From assembly GCA_046328715.1 (NCBI GenBank), contig JAXLWB010000003.1:248001-312000 (forward strand): a stretch of DNA of 64,000 bases, given 5' to 3'. The DNA is from JAXLWB01 sp046328715 (GTDB lineage: Bacteria; Chloroflexota; Anaerolineae; Caldilineales; Caldilineaceae). The translations under genes were made by a program, and so were the position numbers. The notes under the pieces are model-generated. The model made no database searches and was not told the DNA's origin. It saw only the letters and a list, made by a program, of their open reading frames with translations. Below, piece after piece: positions 36,262 to 45,447 of the stretch (its first letter is position 1; every line of letters starts with the position of its first letter).

Positions 36262-37350
36262 ATGATGCTAATCCGTTTACTCGCAATCTTCGAGGGTGTC
36301 TTGCTCGTGGGCTTTACGTTGCGGTCGGCAATCCGCAACTTTGTCCTGCCGCGCAGTGCGCCTGATTTGATCTCCTTTCTCACCTTTCGTTTTGTGCGTT
36401 CCTATTTTAATTTGCGCATGCGTTGGGTCAAGACCTATGAAGAGCGTGACCGTATTATGGCGATGTATGCCCCGCTCTCGCTGTTGCTTCTGGTGCCGAT
36501 TTGGCTGACATTGGTACTGATCGGTTATATGGGCATCTATTGGGGACTGGGCGTCAACCAACCGGTGCAGGATTTTCTGCTGAGCGGCTCCTCTCTGTTG
36601 ACATTGGGTTTTGCCAGTGGCAGCACGACAATGCACTCGTTTGTGGCCTTTACCGAGGCAGCGATTGGCTTGATCTTGGTTGCCCTCTTAATTGCGTATC
36701 TGCCGACCATGTACAGCGTCTTTTCGCAGCGCGAGGCGGCTGTGACGCAGTTGGCGGTGCGGGCCGGGACGCCACCTTCCGTGGAAGAGTTTGTCGCCCG
36801 TCATCAACGCATCGGCAAATTGACCGATCTCCATCAATATTGGCGCGATTGGGAAGTACTCTTTTCACTGATCGAAGAGAGCCATACCTCGCTGCCAGCA
36901 CTGGTCTTCTTTCGCTCGCCCATGCCTGATCAATCCTGGATCACAGCGGCGGGGGCGGTGATGGATGCAGCAGCCTTTATGCAGGCAGCCGTCGATATAC
37001 CCAATGTGGCTGAAGCGAGTCTCTGCATACGCGCTGGTTTTATTGCGCTGCGCCGGGTCTGCGACTTTTACGCTATTCCCTACAAAGCTGCCCCACGCTT
37101 CCCTGACGATCCAATCAGCATCAGCCGGGAAGAGTTTGACGCAGTCTACGACCGCCTTGCCGAGCAAGGCGTACCCCTGCGCGACAATCGAGACCAAGCT
37201 TGGCTTGATTTTGCGGGTTGGCGAGTCAACTACGACCGCCCTTTAATTGCGATCTGCGGCTTGGTGATGGCACCATATGCCCCTTGGTCGTCGGATCGTT
37301 CAGCGCGTATTCAATTGCCGCCGCTCAAATCTCGATTAAGACATTTGTGA
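36262..37350 (+). CDS. Membrane protein with ion-channel-like pore segment
   Basis: A 362-residue protein. The N-terminal 160 residues hold hydrophobic segments LIRLLAIFEGVLLVGFTL, LSLLLLVPIWLTLVLIGYMG and AAIGLILVALLIAYLP. Between the last two lies a re-entrant-like stretch QDFLLSGSSLLTLGFASGS. Its T-L-G-F resembles the TxGYG/TLGFG filter of potassium channels, but the final Gly is Ala. The remaining about 200 residues are soluble and helical, without a recognisable RCK/TrkA domain. I cannot name the family with confidence; an ion channel or a sensor derived from one is the best guess. The start could be 36244 or 36262. Confidence 0.6.
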   Translation: MMLIRLLAIFEGVLLVGFTLRSAIRNFVLPRSAPDLISFLTFRFVRSYFNLRMRWVKTYEERDRIMAMYAPLSLLLLVPIWLTLVLIGYMGIYWGLGVNQPVQDFLLSGSSLLTLGFASGSTTMHSFVAFTEAAIGLILVALLIAYLPTMYSVFSQREAAVTQLAVRAGTPPSVEEFVARHQRIGKLTDLHQYWRDWEVLFSLIEESHTSLPALVFFRSPMPDQSWITAAGAVMDAAAFMQAAVDIPNVAEASLCIRAGFIALRRVCDFYAIPYKAAPRFPDDPISISREEFDAVYDRLAEQGVPLRDNRDQAWLDFAGWRVNYDRPLIAICGLVMAPYAPWSSDRSARIQLPPLKSRLRHL

Positions 37351-37448
37351 GTTCATGTCAGCAGAGATCATTTCCACACTCCTTGACTTCTCTGATTCTC
37401 AAATCTTTTGTTAACATGAGAGGCAATGAACATGGGAGTGAACATTCG

Positions 37449-39959
37449 ATGATGCTTAATCTATTGCTTACAGTCGCCATCCTGCTTGGGCTGGCGCTAT
37501 TGTTATTTGCACTCTTCTTTTTCTACCTCTACTACTGGCTGATTCAACGGGCGATGCCTCAGTTGTACGGTAAGGTCAAGCTGCCGGGTTTGCAAGATCA
37601 AGTAGAGATTCGCCGTGATAAGTTTGGCATTCCTCACATCGCAGCACAAAACCGCGCTGACCTTTTCCGAGCGCAAGGTTTTGTCCATGCCCAGGATCGC
37701 TTCTGGCAGATGGAACAGAATCGGCGCATCGCACGTGGCACCCTGGCCGAAGTCTTTGGCGAACCAGCCTTGGAGGCGGATCGCTTTAGCCGCATCATCG
37801 GCTTTTGGCGAGCGGCGCAGGCGGAGTTAGCAGAGATGGATGGCGAAACGCGCCAGATTCTCGATTGGTACGCCGAAGGGGTGAATGCCTATCTCAACGC
37901 CCGTCCCAAACGGGTGGCTGCCGAAATCAATCTGCTCCGTATTCAGCCCGAGCCGTGGAGTGCGCTCGACACGGTGGGGTACAGCAAGGTGATGGCCTGG
38001 GGACTCAGCCTCAACTGGGAAAGTGAACTGACTCGTCTGCAGTTGATGCAGAAGTTCGACCCTTATGTCGCTGCGGAGCTTGAGCCTGACTATCCGAAAA
38101 AATCACCAATCATCCTGGAAGGGGTCAGCGACGACGAGCGACTGCGCGCCATTCAGATTAGCGGCTTACTGCTAAACGAATATGATAAGCTGCGAGAATG
38201 GCTTGGTCAGCCTGGGCAAGGACAAGGCAGCAATAGTTGGGTTGTCGCCCCCGCCAAGAGTCTCAACGGTCGCCCACTGCTCTGCAACGATCCCCATCTC
38301 AGCATTTCCATCCCCGGCGTCTGGTACGAAAACCACCTCACCTGCCCCGACTACGAAGTGAGTGGCGTCTCCTTTCCCGGCACCCCCGGCATTGTGATCG
38401 GTCACAATGCGCAGATCGCCTGGGGCTTTACCAATGCCCAGGTCGATGTGCAGGATCTCTATCTCGAACGCGCCAATCCAAAGGCTCCGACTCAATTTGA
38501 ATACAACGGACAATGGGAACTAGCCCAGGTGATCGAGGAAGTGATTCAGGTACGCCGAGGTAAACCTCATGTCGAGAACGTCGTCATTACACGGCATGGC
38601 CCGTTGATTGATGGTTTGATCAGACAAGAAGACAAGAAGATAGGAAGACAAGGAGACGGGGCTAACATTGCCGCAATCCGCAATCTCCACTCTCCAATCC
38701 CCAATCTCCATTTCTCCCTCAAATGGACCGGCCATCAACCCAGCCAAACCCTGCGTGCCATGCTCAAACTCAACCAGGCGCACAACTGGGAAGAATTCGA
38801 CACCGCTTTGGCCGATTGGCATTGTCCACCGCAAAATGTCACCTTTGCCGATAAGGAGGGAAACATCGGCTACCTGCTGGCTGGACGAGTTCCCGTACGC
38901 GACAAAAACCTGGGGCTGGTGCCGGCCGTGGGTTGGACAGACGAAGCGGAATGGAGCGGAACCATCCCGCACACTGAGTTACCGCGTTTATTGAACCCGT
39001 CCAGTGGTCTGATCGTTACTGCTAATAACAAAATGGTCGGCGATGATTACCCCTACTTCCTCGGTGCCGAATTCTATCCGGGCTTTCGTGCCGCTCGCAT
39101 CGAAGAGTTGCTGCGGGAGCGCGAGCGTTTCACCATACGTGAAATGGAAGAGATGCAGTTGGATACCGGCAGCAAATATGCGCAGGCATTGACTCCATGG
39201 ATCAAATTATTACAGAGCGACGACCCGTGGGAAAAGGCGGCTTTGCAGGAGTTGCGCCGCTGGCAGTATCAGATGGACGGTGACAGCATTGCTGCGATGG
39301 TCTTTCAGGCCACGCTGATCGAGCTGCTAGAGATGACCTTTGGCGATAAGTTGGGCGCGGTCAAAAACAGCTACTTGGGCATCAGTCAAACCCCGCTCTT
39401 TTTAATCCACGGCTTTGTCACACGCGCCGAAGTGCGGCTGCTAGAGTTGATCAACGACCAGGAACGCTCCCCTTGGTACACCGACGCCAAGAGTGGACGC
39501 CAACGCAGCCGTGATGAACTCCTGCAAGAAGCCTTCACACGTGCGGTCAAATGGATTCGCAGCGATGTCAGTGAGGTGACAAGCCGTTGGCAATGGGCTC
39601 GCCAACATCAGGTGCTCTATGCGCACCCGCTGGGCAGCGCACGGCTGGTGGGGCGCTTCTTCAATCGCGGCCCACTGACCATCGGCGGCAGCGCCTACAG
39701 CCCGAATGTGACCCGCTCGGCCCCGACCAAACCGCCCGGATTAGTGCAAGTGATCGCCAGTTACCGCCAGGTCTACGAGGTTGGAGCCTGGGATCGTGCG
39801 GAAAGTGTGTTGCCACTCGGCCAATCCGGTCACCCACTGAGTGACCACTACGACAACCAGATGATCATGTGGAAAGAAGGCACGTATCACCGCATGCCGT
39901 GGAGCATAGGCGAGGTGGAAAAGGTAACGGAGTATAAGCTGGTTTTGAGTTCAGCGTGA
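37449..39959 (+). CDS. Penicillin acylase-family N-terminal nucleophile amidase
   Basis: An 836-residue protein. A single N-terminal transmembrane segment (LLLTVAILLGLALLLFALFF) anchors or exports it. The alpha-part contains VEIRRDKFGIPHIAAQNRAD and FVHAQDRFWQMEQNRRIARG. Self-cleavage is expected before the Ser in GQGQGSNSWVVAP, which starts the beta-chain; LLCNDPHLSISIPGVWYENH and NPSSGLIVTANNKMVGDDYP follow. Members hydrolyse acyl amides, including penicillins and quorum-sensing acyl-homoserine lactones; the substrate here is unknown. Residues about 391-421 derive from inserted repeat DNA. The ATG at 37449 has GGGAGTG ten bases upstream. Confidence 0.9.
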   Translation: MMLNLLLTVAILLGLALLLFALFFFYLYYWLIQRAMPQLYGKVKLPGLQDQVEIRRDKFGIPHIAAQNRADLFRAQGFVHAQDRFWQMEQNRRIARGTLAEVFGEPALEADRFSRIIGFWRAAQAELAEMDGETRQILDWYAEGVNAYLNARPKRVAAEINLLRIQPEPWSALDTVGYSKVMAWGLSLNWESELTRLQLMQKFDPYVAAELEPDYPKKSPIILEGVSDDERLRAIQISGLLLNEYDKLREWLGQPGQGQGSNSWVVAPAKSLNGRPLLCNDPHLSISIPGVWYENHLTCPDYEVSGVSFPGTPGIVIGHNAQIAWGFTNAQVDVQDLYLERANPKAPTQFEYNGQWELAQVIEEVIQVRRGKPHVENVVITRHGPLIDGLIRQEDKKIGRQGDGANIAAIRNLHSPIPNLHFSLKWTGHQPSQTLRAMLKLNQAHNWEEFDTALADWHCPPQNVTFADKEGNIGYLLAGRVPVRDKNLGLVPAVGWTDEAEWSGTIPHTELPRLLNPSSGLIVTANNKMVGDDYPYFLGAEFYPGFRAARIEELLRERERFTIREMEEMQLDTGSKYAQALTPWIKLLQSDDPWEKAALQELRRWQYQMDGDSIAAMVFQATLIELLEMTFGDKLGAVKNSYLGISQTPLFLIHGFVTRAEVRLLELINDQERSPWYTDAKSGRQRSRDELLQEAFTRAVKWIRSDVSEVTSRWQWARQHQVLYAHPLGSARLVGRFFNRGPLTIGGSAYSPNVTRSAPTKPPGLVQVIASYRQVYEVGAWDRAESVLPLGQSGHPLSDHYDNQMIMWKEGTYHRMPWSIGEVEKVTEYKLVLSSA
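38621..38710. repeat. Repeat-derived insertion inside the penicillin-acylase gene
   Basis: AGACAAGAAGACAAGAAGAT and AGGAAGACAAGGAGAC units are followed by CCGCAATCCGCAATCTCCAC and CCAATCCCCAATCTCC. They encode RQEDKKIGRQGD..AAIRNLHSPIPN in frame, between TRHGPLIDGL and FSLKWTGHQ. The same kinds of DNA fill intergenic gaps at 30535-30588 and 33361-33420. Confidence 0.78.
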
Positions 39960-40043
39960 GTGAGATTGAGAGATTAGGGGATACTCTAGGATACAGGACT
40001 GAGGTTGCAGCACTATTGGGTGCACAGATTTAGTCGATCCGTT

Positions 40044-40508
40044 TTATTTTTCACGTTTCCCTTCCTCCAAAAGTTTGATCATCTCGTTGATTCGCTTCGC
40101 CCGCGTCTCATCCCGTTTTGCGCTCTCAATCCAGCGAATAAAGTTTTTCCGATAGAACGTCGGTAAACTGTCGAAGAATGTCGCTGCGTTTTTATTATCC
40201 GATAGGGCTTGCGCAATATCTGGCGACAGATTGCCTTCTTGCGGACCTTCCAGTGACAATTTTACTGTCACATTGACACCCGGTTCAATGCCGCTATCTC
40301 GTATCCACGCGGCTCCTAGACGAAGAAAATAATCTTGTCCCAATGCGCCCAGCGTGCCACGTACAGCAATCCCATTGATCGTCCCCGTTACATAATAGCG
40401 CGGTTTTGCCCCCCAGACTTCGCGTGGTGAGAATGGAATCGCAACAAAGGTAAAACTACCTTCCCGCTGTACAGTTGCATCAAATTGTTTTTGATCTGCA
40501 TCATTCAT
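40044..40508 (-). CDS. DUF1905 / YdeI (OmdA)-type protein
   Basis: A 154-residue protein with an N-terminal DUF1905 barrel (FDATVQREGSFTFVAIPFSP, then YYVTGTINGIAVRGTLGALG) and a C-terminal bacteriocin-resistance YdeI/OmdA-like helix pair (FFDSLPTFYRKNFIRWIESA, KRINEMIKLLEEG). This fusion is common. Its biochemical function is not established. It is followed by the repeat-bearing gap and is probably monocistronic. Confidence 0.82.
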   Translation of the reverse strand: MNDADQKQFDATVQREGSFTFVAIPFSPREVWGAKPRYYVTGTINGIAVRGTLGALGQDYFLRLGAAWIRDSGIEPGVNVTVKLSLEGPQEGNLSPDIAQALSDNKNAATFFDSLPTFYRKNFIRWIESAKRDETRAKRINEMIKLLEEGKREK

Positions 40509-40672
40509 GTCGACATGTCCTGTGCGTGTTCATATTTGCAGGGAGTTAGATACACATCCACGGCTTAAGCAAGATGTCATTTCGACAAGGGCTGTTTCGA
40601 GGAGAAATCTTGCTATTTTTGTCGTCTTGCGTAAGTCCTAACATCATCTTTTTGCTCAATGTTTGGTATAGA

Positions 40673-41437
40673 TTAACCCAAAACGCCTCGCAAAAATTCC
40701 ACCGCCGATTTCGCCTCCACTGCGAAGTCCTTCCAACTACATTCCACCGAGACCATTCCATCATAGCCCGCATGGCGCAGCAGATCAACAAAACGGGCAT
40801 AGGGGTAGACGCCAGTGCCTGGGGCCAATCTTCCGGTATCCGCAACATGAATGTGCGCCAGCCAATCTCGGTTATCGAGCAGTGTCTCCAAGGGCTCGTT
40901 TTCTTCGTCCATGTGGTAAAAGTCAGCCAACACGCGGATTGAGGGGCGATTGACGGCTTTGGCAAATTCTACCCCTTCGGCCACGCTGTTGATGATATTC
41001 GACTCTTTGCGGTTGAGTGGTTCGATGGCAATGGTCACGGAGCCGGGGTCGGCTGCGTCAGCGACCAGGGTGAGAAAGTGGACAATTTGCTCCACAGCGC
41101 GCTCCCGAGGAAAGCCTTCTGGCACACTGCGCGAGCCACCGCTGCCGATCACGGCAATCGTTGCGCCGATTTGCTCAATGCGGTCGATTGCCCGCTTAAC
41201 ATAATTTTGCATCCGACCTTCATCCACATTTGGACCGACGATCTTCAAGTCACGCGGCAGAAACAGGTTAAACGACTGCACAGGAATCGGCGAAGCTTGA
41301 TATTGGGCGAGAATCGGTGCAAAGGCAGCGTCATCCTGGTCAGGAAGCAACGAGGTCACGCCCGCTTCGAGGTAATCAAAACCAGCGGCATACACGGCTG
41401 CCGCTTGATCAATTGAGGCACAACATCCGAATTGCAT
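40673..41437 (-). CDS. Sugar phosphate isomerase/epimerase (TIM barrel)
   Basis: A 254-residue xylose-isomerase-like protein: MQFGCCASIDQAAAVYAAGF at the start, TIAIEPLNRKESNIINSVAE with the metal-binding Glu, VLADFYHMDEENEPLETL with Asp and His, HIHVADTGRLAPGTG and MVSVECSWKD with the last Glu. The size and motifs resemble the D-tagatose/D-psicose 3-epimerase and hydroxypyruvate isomerase group. AGGAG precedes the ATG. It is transcribed after a Gfo/Idh/MocA dehydrogenase, repeating the isomerase-plus-dehydrogenase arrangement of 33443-36084. Confidence 0.86.
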   Translation of the reverse strand: MQFGCCASIDQAAAVYAAGFDYLEAGVTSLLPDQDDAAFAPILAQYQASPIPVQSFNLFLPRDLKIVGPNVDEGRMQNYVKRAIDRIEQIGATIAVIGSGGSRSVPEGFPRERAVEQIVHFLTLVADAADPGSVTIAIEPLNRKESNIINSVAEGVEFAKAVNRPSIRVLADFYHMDEENEPLETLLDNRDWLAHIHVADTGRLAPGTGVYPYARFVDLLRHAGYDGMVSVECSWKDFAVEAKSAVEFLRGVLG

Positions 41438-41447
41438 GGGAAGCTCC

Positions 41448-41535
41448 TAAAAGTGGCAGAGTGGCAGAGTTGGAAAGTGGCAAAGTTGAAGAGTTGAAAA
41501 GTATGATAATACCCTTGTTACTCTGCCACTTTTAA
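41448..41535. repeat. Intergenic GTGGCAGAG phrase with 14-bp perfect inverted arms
   Basis: TAAAAGTGGCAGAG (41448-41461) is exactly complementary to 41521-41534. The intervening DNA holds more GTGGCAGAG and GTTGGAAAGTGG units. The right arm overlaps the stop codon of the dehydrogenase gene. Confidence 0.7.
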
Positions 41536-42587
41536 ATCGGTGACAATTGCCGACAACGTTCGAGAATCTCCACTTGGCGGCGGACGCTTGCAGGGGTGAT
41601 GGCAAGAGGTGCGCCGTGGCGAATGGCGGCGTAGAGATCATTGTAGAGCGGTTCCATGCTCTTGCCAAAGTTGAAGTCGATAGTGACAGACTCTTCCTTC
41701 CAAGGTAGGACTTCGCTGTTGTAACCGCGGTCAGGTGTTGGTGCGGTATCGAGCACGAGAGGTGAGGCTTCGGCTGGGTCGAAATATTTCCAACGAATCT
41801 CACGCCGATCGCGGCTGACGAGTGTTCCCTGTGTTCCCATTACCAGCCAAGCATCTTGCGGATAGGCACAGGTATTGGACAATTCGACGTCGATCAGCGG
41901 GCCATCCTTGGGCTTGATGATCAGTTTGACGTGGCTTTCGGCATCACCGGCGAAGAGCGGCGTTGTCTCCATGTGGCAGAAGATCTCGGGGCTAGGATCG
42001 GCAAAGAAGTGGATCGCCCAATCGATGGGATGAGCACCCTTGTTATTCAAATCACCGCCGCCGTAGGCTTTAAGCGTTTGCCAATCCCAACGGCGACGAA
42101 AACTATTGCCCGTCATGCGAATCTGGACAATGCGTCCGAGGACACCCGAGTCGATCACCTCTTTGACCTTGAGGAAATCAGCGTGATAGCGATAGTTCTG
42201 GTTGACAGTAAGGAGTTTACCCGTTTCCTGGGCCACCCTGATCATTTCGTCCACACCTGCGAGCGAGGGTGCCATTGGCTTCTCGACGATGACATGTTTG
42301 CCAGCGCGCAAGACGGCGATGACATCATGAACATGGTGATGGCTGGGCGTCGCAACCACCACAAGTTCAACTGCCTGGTCAGCCAGCAGTGGCTCGATAG
42401 CATTGTAGGCCAGACAATCGAATCGCTCGACCGCCTCTTGCTGACGGTTTGCATCGGGGTCGCAAACGGCTACGATGCGGAAACTCGTTCCTAGTTCAGC
42501 CACCGCATTGGCATGGATTCCCCAACCGCTGCGCCCTAACCCCGCAATGCCTACACGAACAGGCTCCGTTGATTGATCGGACATCAT
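41532..42587 (-). CDS. Gfo/Idh/MocA-family oxidoreductase
   Basis: A 351-residue dehydrogenase. The Rossmann start RVGIAGLGRSGWGIHANAVA is followed by LVVVATPSHHHVHDVIAVLR and VIVEKPMAPSLAG with the Lys-Pro motif. The C-terminal half includes NNKGAHPIDWAIHFFADPSP with the catalytic-type His. AAGGA lies just before the ATG. It is the first gene of a pair with the isomerase at 40673. Only moderate similarity to the 34939-36084 protein is apparent, so the two pairs are probably not a recent duplication. Confidence 0.9.
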   Translation of the reverse strand: MMSDQSTEPVRVGIAGLGRSGWGIHANAVAELGTSFRIVAVCDPDANRQQEAVERFDCLAYNAIEPLLADQAVELVVVATPSHHHVHDVIAVLRAGKHVIVEKPMAPSLAGVDEMIRVAQETGKLLTVNQNYRYHADFLKVKEVIDSGVLGRIVQIRMTGNSFRRRWDWQTLKAYGGGDLNNKGAHPIDWAIHFFADPSPEIFCHMETTPLFAGDAESHVKLIIKPKDGPLIDVELSNTCAYPQDAWLVMGTQGTLVSRDRREIRWKYFDPAEASPLVLDTAPTPDRGYNSEVLPWKEESVTIDFNFGKSMEPLYNDLYAAIRHGAPLAITPASVRRQVEILERCRQLSPI

Positions 42588-42690
42588 AAATCCTTATTCT
42601 TTACAAGATGAGAGCCGCAAAGCATTTCTCTGCGGCTCTCATCTTGTGGTTTGAAGTAAATTTACTCGTCACTATTGATAATCACCCTCT

Positions 42691-43992
42691 TTACGGTGTT
42701 GGAGTCGCTGTCGGCAGCAGCAACGGTGCTTCCGTCGGTGTTGCGGCCTCAGCAGGTGCGGTGGCGGGTGAACCATCATTGTTCACAACGGGCACCGTCT
42801 CATTGGAGGGCGGATTGGCGACCAAACGAGAAGCAACCCAGCCACCGTTATCCAAACGGAACCAGGAGCCATCGACGTTGCGTCCAACAATGGTAATTGC
42901 TTGCCCTGTAATCGTTCCGCCCAAGACTTCAAATTCGGTACCAGGGCCAGAGCGCAAGTTTGCGTCGACTGTAACCGTAGGTCCAGTGACCGTGGGTGTG
43001 GTCGGTGTGGTGGCCTCTACGGTTGGGGTCGCTACTAGGGTTGTAGTCGGCACAGCAGTCGCCACCGGGGTCGGCGCGGGAAGAGCAACCGAGGAGGATG
43101 CTTGGCGCAGCGCAGCAATTTGTGCTTCGGTTGCTTGCGGCAAGTTCGCTGGCACAGCGTCCACGACCAAGATGGAAACCCAGTAGCCACTGTCGAGCAA
43201 CAGCCAACTTTGGTCGGCACTTTGCGCCACAACGCTAATTGGTGTGCCAGCAGCAAGTTGCGTCACGACTGAGGTGGCATCCAAATTCGTGTCGGAACGG
43301 ATGTTGGAGATGGCACTCAATGTGGCATTGAAGGCACCAGTTGTAGTTGCAGTTGTTGCCACACTGGTGGTGGGCGTCGCAGTGGTAGTCAGTTGCTCTG
43401 TGGTAGTCAACGCTTCGCTGGTCGTCGGTACGGTCGAAGTTGTGATACTCGCGGTGCTGGTTACTTCACTGGTTGTGGTTGGGGCGGTGGTTTCAGTAAG
43501 TTCACTTGTTTCCGTAAGCGAAGGTGTGGTCGTCACTTCGGCGGTGGGTTCGGGCAAGGGAGGTACTTCCAAACCGAGCTGGGCGCGTAGGTTGCGACCT
43601 AACGCCAGCGAGGACTTCACAGGGAAGGTATTGGTCGGTTGTTGGCTGCTGCGCAAGCGGATTGAGATTGGAGTTGTGATCACGCCACTTTCACTAACGA
43701 CAACCTCCATCTGCACATCAAAAGTAATCACTGTGGTCTGTGTCACAGGCTGAGTGACGGTCTCGGTCGGCGTAGTCGCCGAAGTTATGACTTCGGATGT
43801 GACCAACGTAATCGTAAATGGAATCTGCTGCTGGACGGTTACCGTCACGGGTTGGCTAAGCGGCACACCAGAAGTAGCAGATTGTGTGCTCGCGCTGGCA
43901 AACAAACGTTGTGCCGGAAAGCCAATCGCCACCAACAGTAGAGCAAATAATGAAATAAAGAACGTGGTCAAGAGTAAGCTTCGGCGAAGCAT
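42691..43992 (-). CDS. Exported protein with two SH3b domains and a Thr/Val-rich linker
   Basis: A 433-residue protein with an N-terminal hydrophobic signal or anchor (LLLTTFFISLFALLLVAIGF). A Thr/Ser/Glu-rich stretch covers about residues 160-240. Two bacterial SH3 (SH3_3) domains follow: LSAISNIRSDTNLDATSVVT..WLLLDSGYWV, and VTVDANLRSGPGTEFEVLGG..WFRLDNGGWV. A short Pro/Thr tail closes it. SH3b domains bind cell-wall peptides, so a surface or wall-linked role is likely. GGAGGAGAC five bases before the ATG at 43992 fixes the start and rules out a longer form. The 286-bp gap upstream shows no other feature. Confidence 0.85.
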   Translation of the reverse strand: MLRRSLLLTTFFISLFALLLVAIGFPAQRLFASASTQSATSGVPLSQPVTVTVQQQIPFTITLVTSEVITSATTPTETVTQPVTQTTVITFDVQMEVVVSESGVITTPISIRLRSSQQPTNTFPVKSSLALGRNLRAQLGLEVPPLPEPTAEVTTTPSLTETSELTETTAPTTTSEVTSTASITTSTVPTTSEALTTTEQLTTTATPTTSVATTATTTGAFNATLSAISNIRSDTNLDATSVVTQLAAGTPISVVAQSADQSWLLLDSGYWVSILVVDAVPANLPQATEAQIAALRQASSSVALPAPTPVATAVPTTTLVATPTVEATTPTTPTVTGPTVTVDANLRSGPGTEFEVLGGTITGQAITIVGRNVDGSWFRLDNGGWVASRLVANPPSNETVPVVNNDGSPATAPAEAATPTEAPLLLPTATPTP

Positions 43993-44278
43993 GTCTCCTC
44001 CAATCGTGGGGCACCTTGAGGATGCCAGGGTGGATAGACTAGCGGTTGCCACTCAGGTAGATTGTTGCAGATAACAACTGTACCTGAGCGCATGAGTATA
44101 GCATTGTCCGCAGTTTACTATATAAAATGAGTAAAATTGCTATACCTATAGGTTAACCGGGAAATGGATTTTTGTAAAGGGTGAGACTTAACTAATCATA
44201 CCAATTGTGCTCTAAAATGCCATCGATTTCAGCCATATTTATGAGGAAAATTCCCGGTGCTTGCAACCGCAATTGGTG

Positions 44279-44701
44279 CTATTCATCACGCGGTGGACGC
44301 TGACGCATCTGTTTGACGTTGCTTCGTTGGCGTTTCTTCTGGATGCGTTTAGCCTTCGAGGCAGCGGTAGGTCGGGTCGCTTTGCGTTGGCGTGGTGCAA
44401 TGGTAGCGCGTTGGATCAGTTCGATCAGACGTTGGTAGGCGAGTTGGCGATTGTCGAGTTGCGAGCGGGTGCTCCGTTCGGTGATGACGAGAATCCCTTC
44501 ATCAGTCATACGGCTGCCGGCCAGTTGAAGCAACCGTTGACGCACACCTTCGGGCAGGTTGGGCGAATGGACCACGTCAAAGCGTAACTGTACAGCCGTC
44601 TCTACTTTGTTAACATTCTGTCCTCCGGGGCCTGAGGCTCGGATAAACTCTTCGCTCACTTCGTTATCTTCCAACACTATCTGTTCAGTAATCTGTATCA
44701 T
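44279..44701 (-). CDS. arfB: Alternative ribosome-rescue factor ArfB (peptidyl-tRNA hydrolase)
   Basis: A 140-residue RF-1 domain protein that releases the nascent chain from ribosomes stalled on truncated mRNA. The catalytic GGQ motif is in FIRASGPGGQNVNKVETAVQ. The C-terminus is a long basic tail (RQRKATRPTAASKAKRIQKK) that enters the mRNA channel in ArfB proteins. The size matches E. coli ArfB (140 residues). The ATG at 44701 has CGGAAG before it; an upstream ATG at 44731 would add ten residues. Confidence 0.9.
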   Translation of the reverse strand: MIQITEQIVLEDNEVSEEFIRASGPGGQNVNKVETAVQLRFDVVHSPNLPEGVRQRLLQLAGSRMTDEGILVITERSTRSQLDNRQLAYQRLIELIQRATIAPRQRKATRPTAASKAKRIQKKRQRSNVKQMRQRPPRDE

Positions 44702-44788
44702 CGTCTTCCGTCGATTCAAGAAATCTTTCACGATCCGCTACAATAGTATAAAAGTCGTTACAAAGTCACAAACTAAACTCTGCCCGGA

Positions 44789-44842
44789 ATGAGAACCTGT
44801 GTCTTCTTGCTAAAAAATTGCTTTGCAAGTACCGGTTCTCAT
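44789..44842. repeat. Palindromic repeat family A, copy 2
   Basis: Outer arms ATGAGAACC and GGTTCTCAT match those of copy 1 (5001-5055), with an inner CTTGC/GCAAG pair. It ends 25 bp before the start of the M50-like gene. Confidence 0.7.
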
Positions 44843-44867
44843 TGCAACGGCTGTTTAAAGGCTCACT

Positions 44868-45401
44868 ATGAAACTCTTTGGCGTGAAGTTGACGGTTGCG
44901 CCTAGCGCATATCTATGGCTGCTGTTGCTCTGGGGGATTCTAACTTTCATTCCCTATCGTTTGATTGGTCTTCCCTTTACCCAATCCTTGATCGGAGCAT
45001 TGATCGCCCTGTTGTTCCATCTGCTCTCGGTCTACTGGCACGATTTTGGTCATGCGCTGGCAGCCCGTTCGACAGGTTACCCGATGACCGGGATCCATCT
45101 GTTTAGCGTGATTGCCGCCACCCTCTATCCCGCCGATGAGCCACCGTTGCCGGCCATCATTCACATTCGGCGTGCGCTCGGCGGACCCATCGCCAGTGCA
45201 ATCTTGTCTCTGATTGCATTGATACTTTGGTGGCAGCTTGGCGACAGTTCCATTTGGGGCCAATATGGAGACGTCGCATCCTTGGTGCTTGCCTTTTTCT
45301 GCCTAGAAAATTTTTTGGTCTTTACCATGCAGGTCGTTTTGCCCTTTGGCTTTAACGATGGGGCGACGTTGTACAAATGGCTGCCCAAGCTAAGAAATTA
45401 G
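44868..45401 (+). CDS. M50-like membrane metalloprotease homologue (HDFGH variant)
   Basis: A 177-residue integral membrane protein resembling the core of site-2 proteases. The HExxH motif appears as VYWHDFGHALAARSTG, with Asp in place of the catalytic Glu. A GGPIAS segment follows, and PFGFNDGATLYKW resembles the third motif (N/LDG). About four transmembrane segments are visible. The zinc ligands are all present, but the Glu to Asp change makes activity uncertain. It could be a weak protease or a non-catalytic homologue. It is preceded by a family A palindrome. Confidence 0.7.
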   Translation: MKLFGVKLTVAPSAYLWLLLLWGILTFIPYRLIGLPFTQSLIGALIALLFHLLSVYWHDFGHALAARSTGYPMTGIHLFSVIAATLYPADEPPLPAIIHIRRALGGPIASAILSLIALILWWQLGDSSIWGQYGDVASLVLAFFCLENFLVFTMQVVLPFGFNDGATLYKWLPKLRN

Positions 45402-45447
45402 CTAGCTGATAATTACAAAATTGCCAACTCAGACAAGGAGCAGAGTT

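Noticed and set aside
41448..41535. CRISPR array from the repeated GTGGCAGAG units
   Set aside because: Units are short, degenerate and without regular spacers, and no cas genes occur in the window.
42608..43753. Plus-strand frames opposite the SH3b protein
   Set aside because: They mirror Thr/Val-rich codons of the minus-strand gene, which has a strong ribosome binding site and two SH3b domains.
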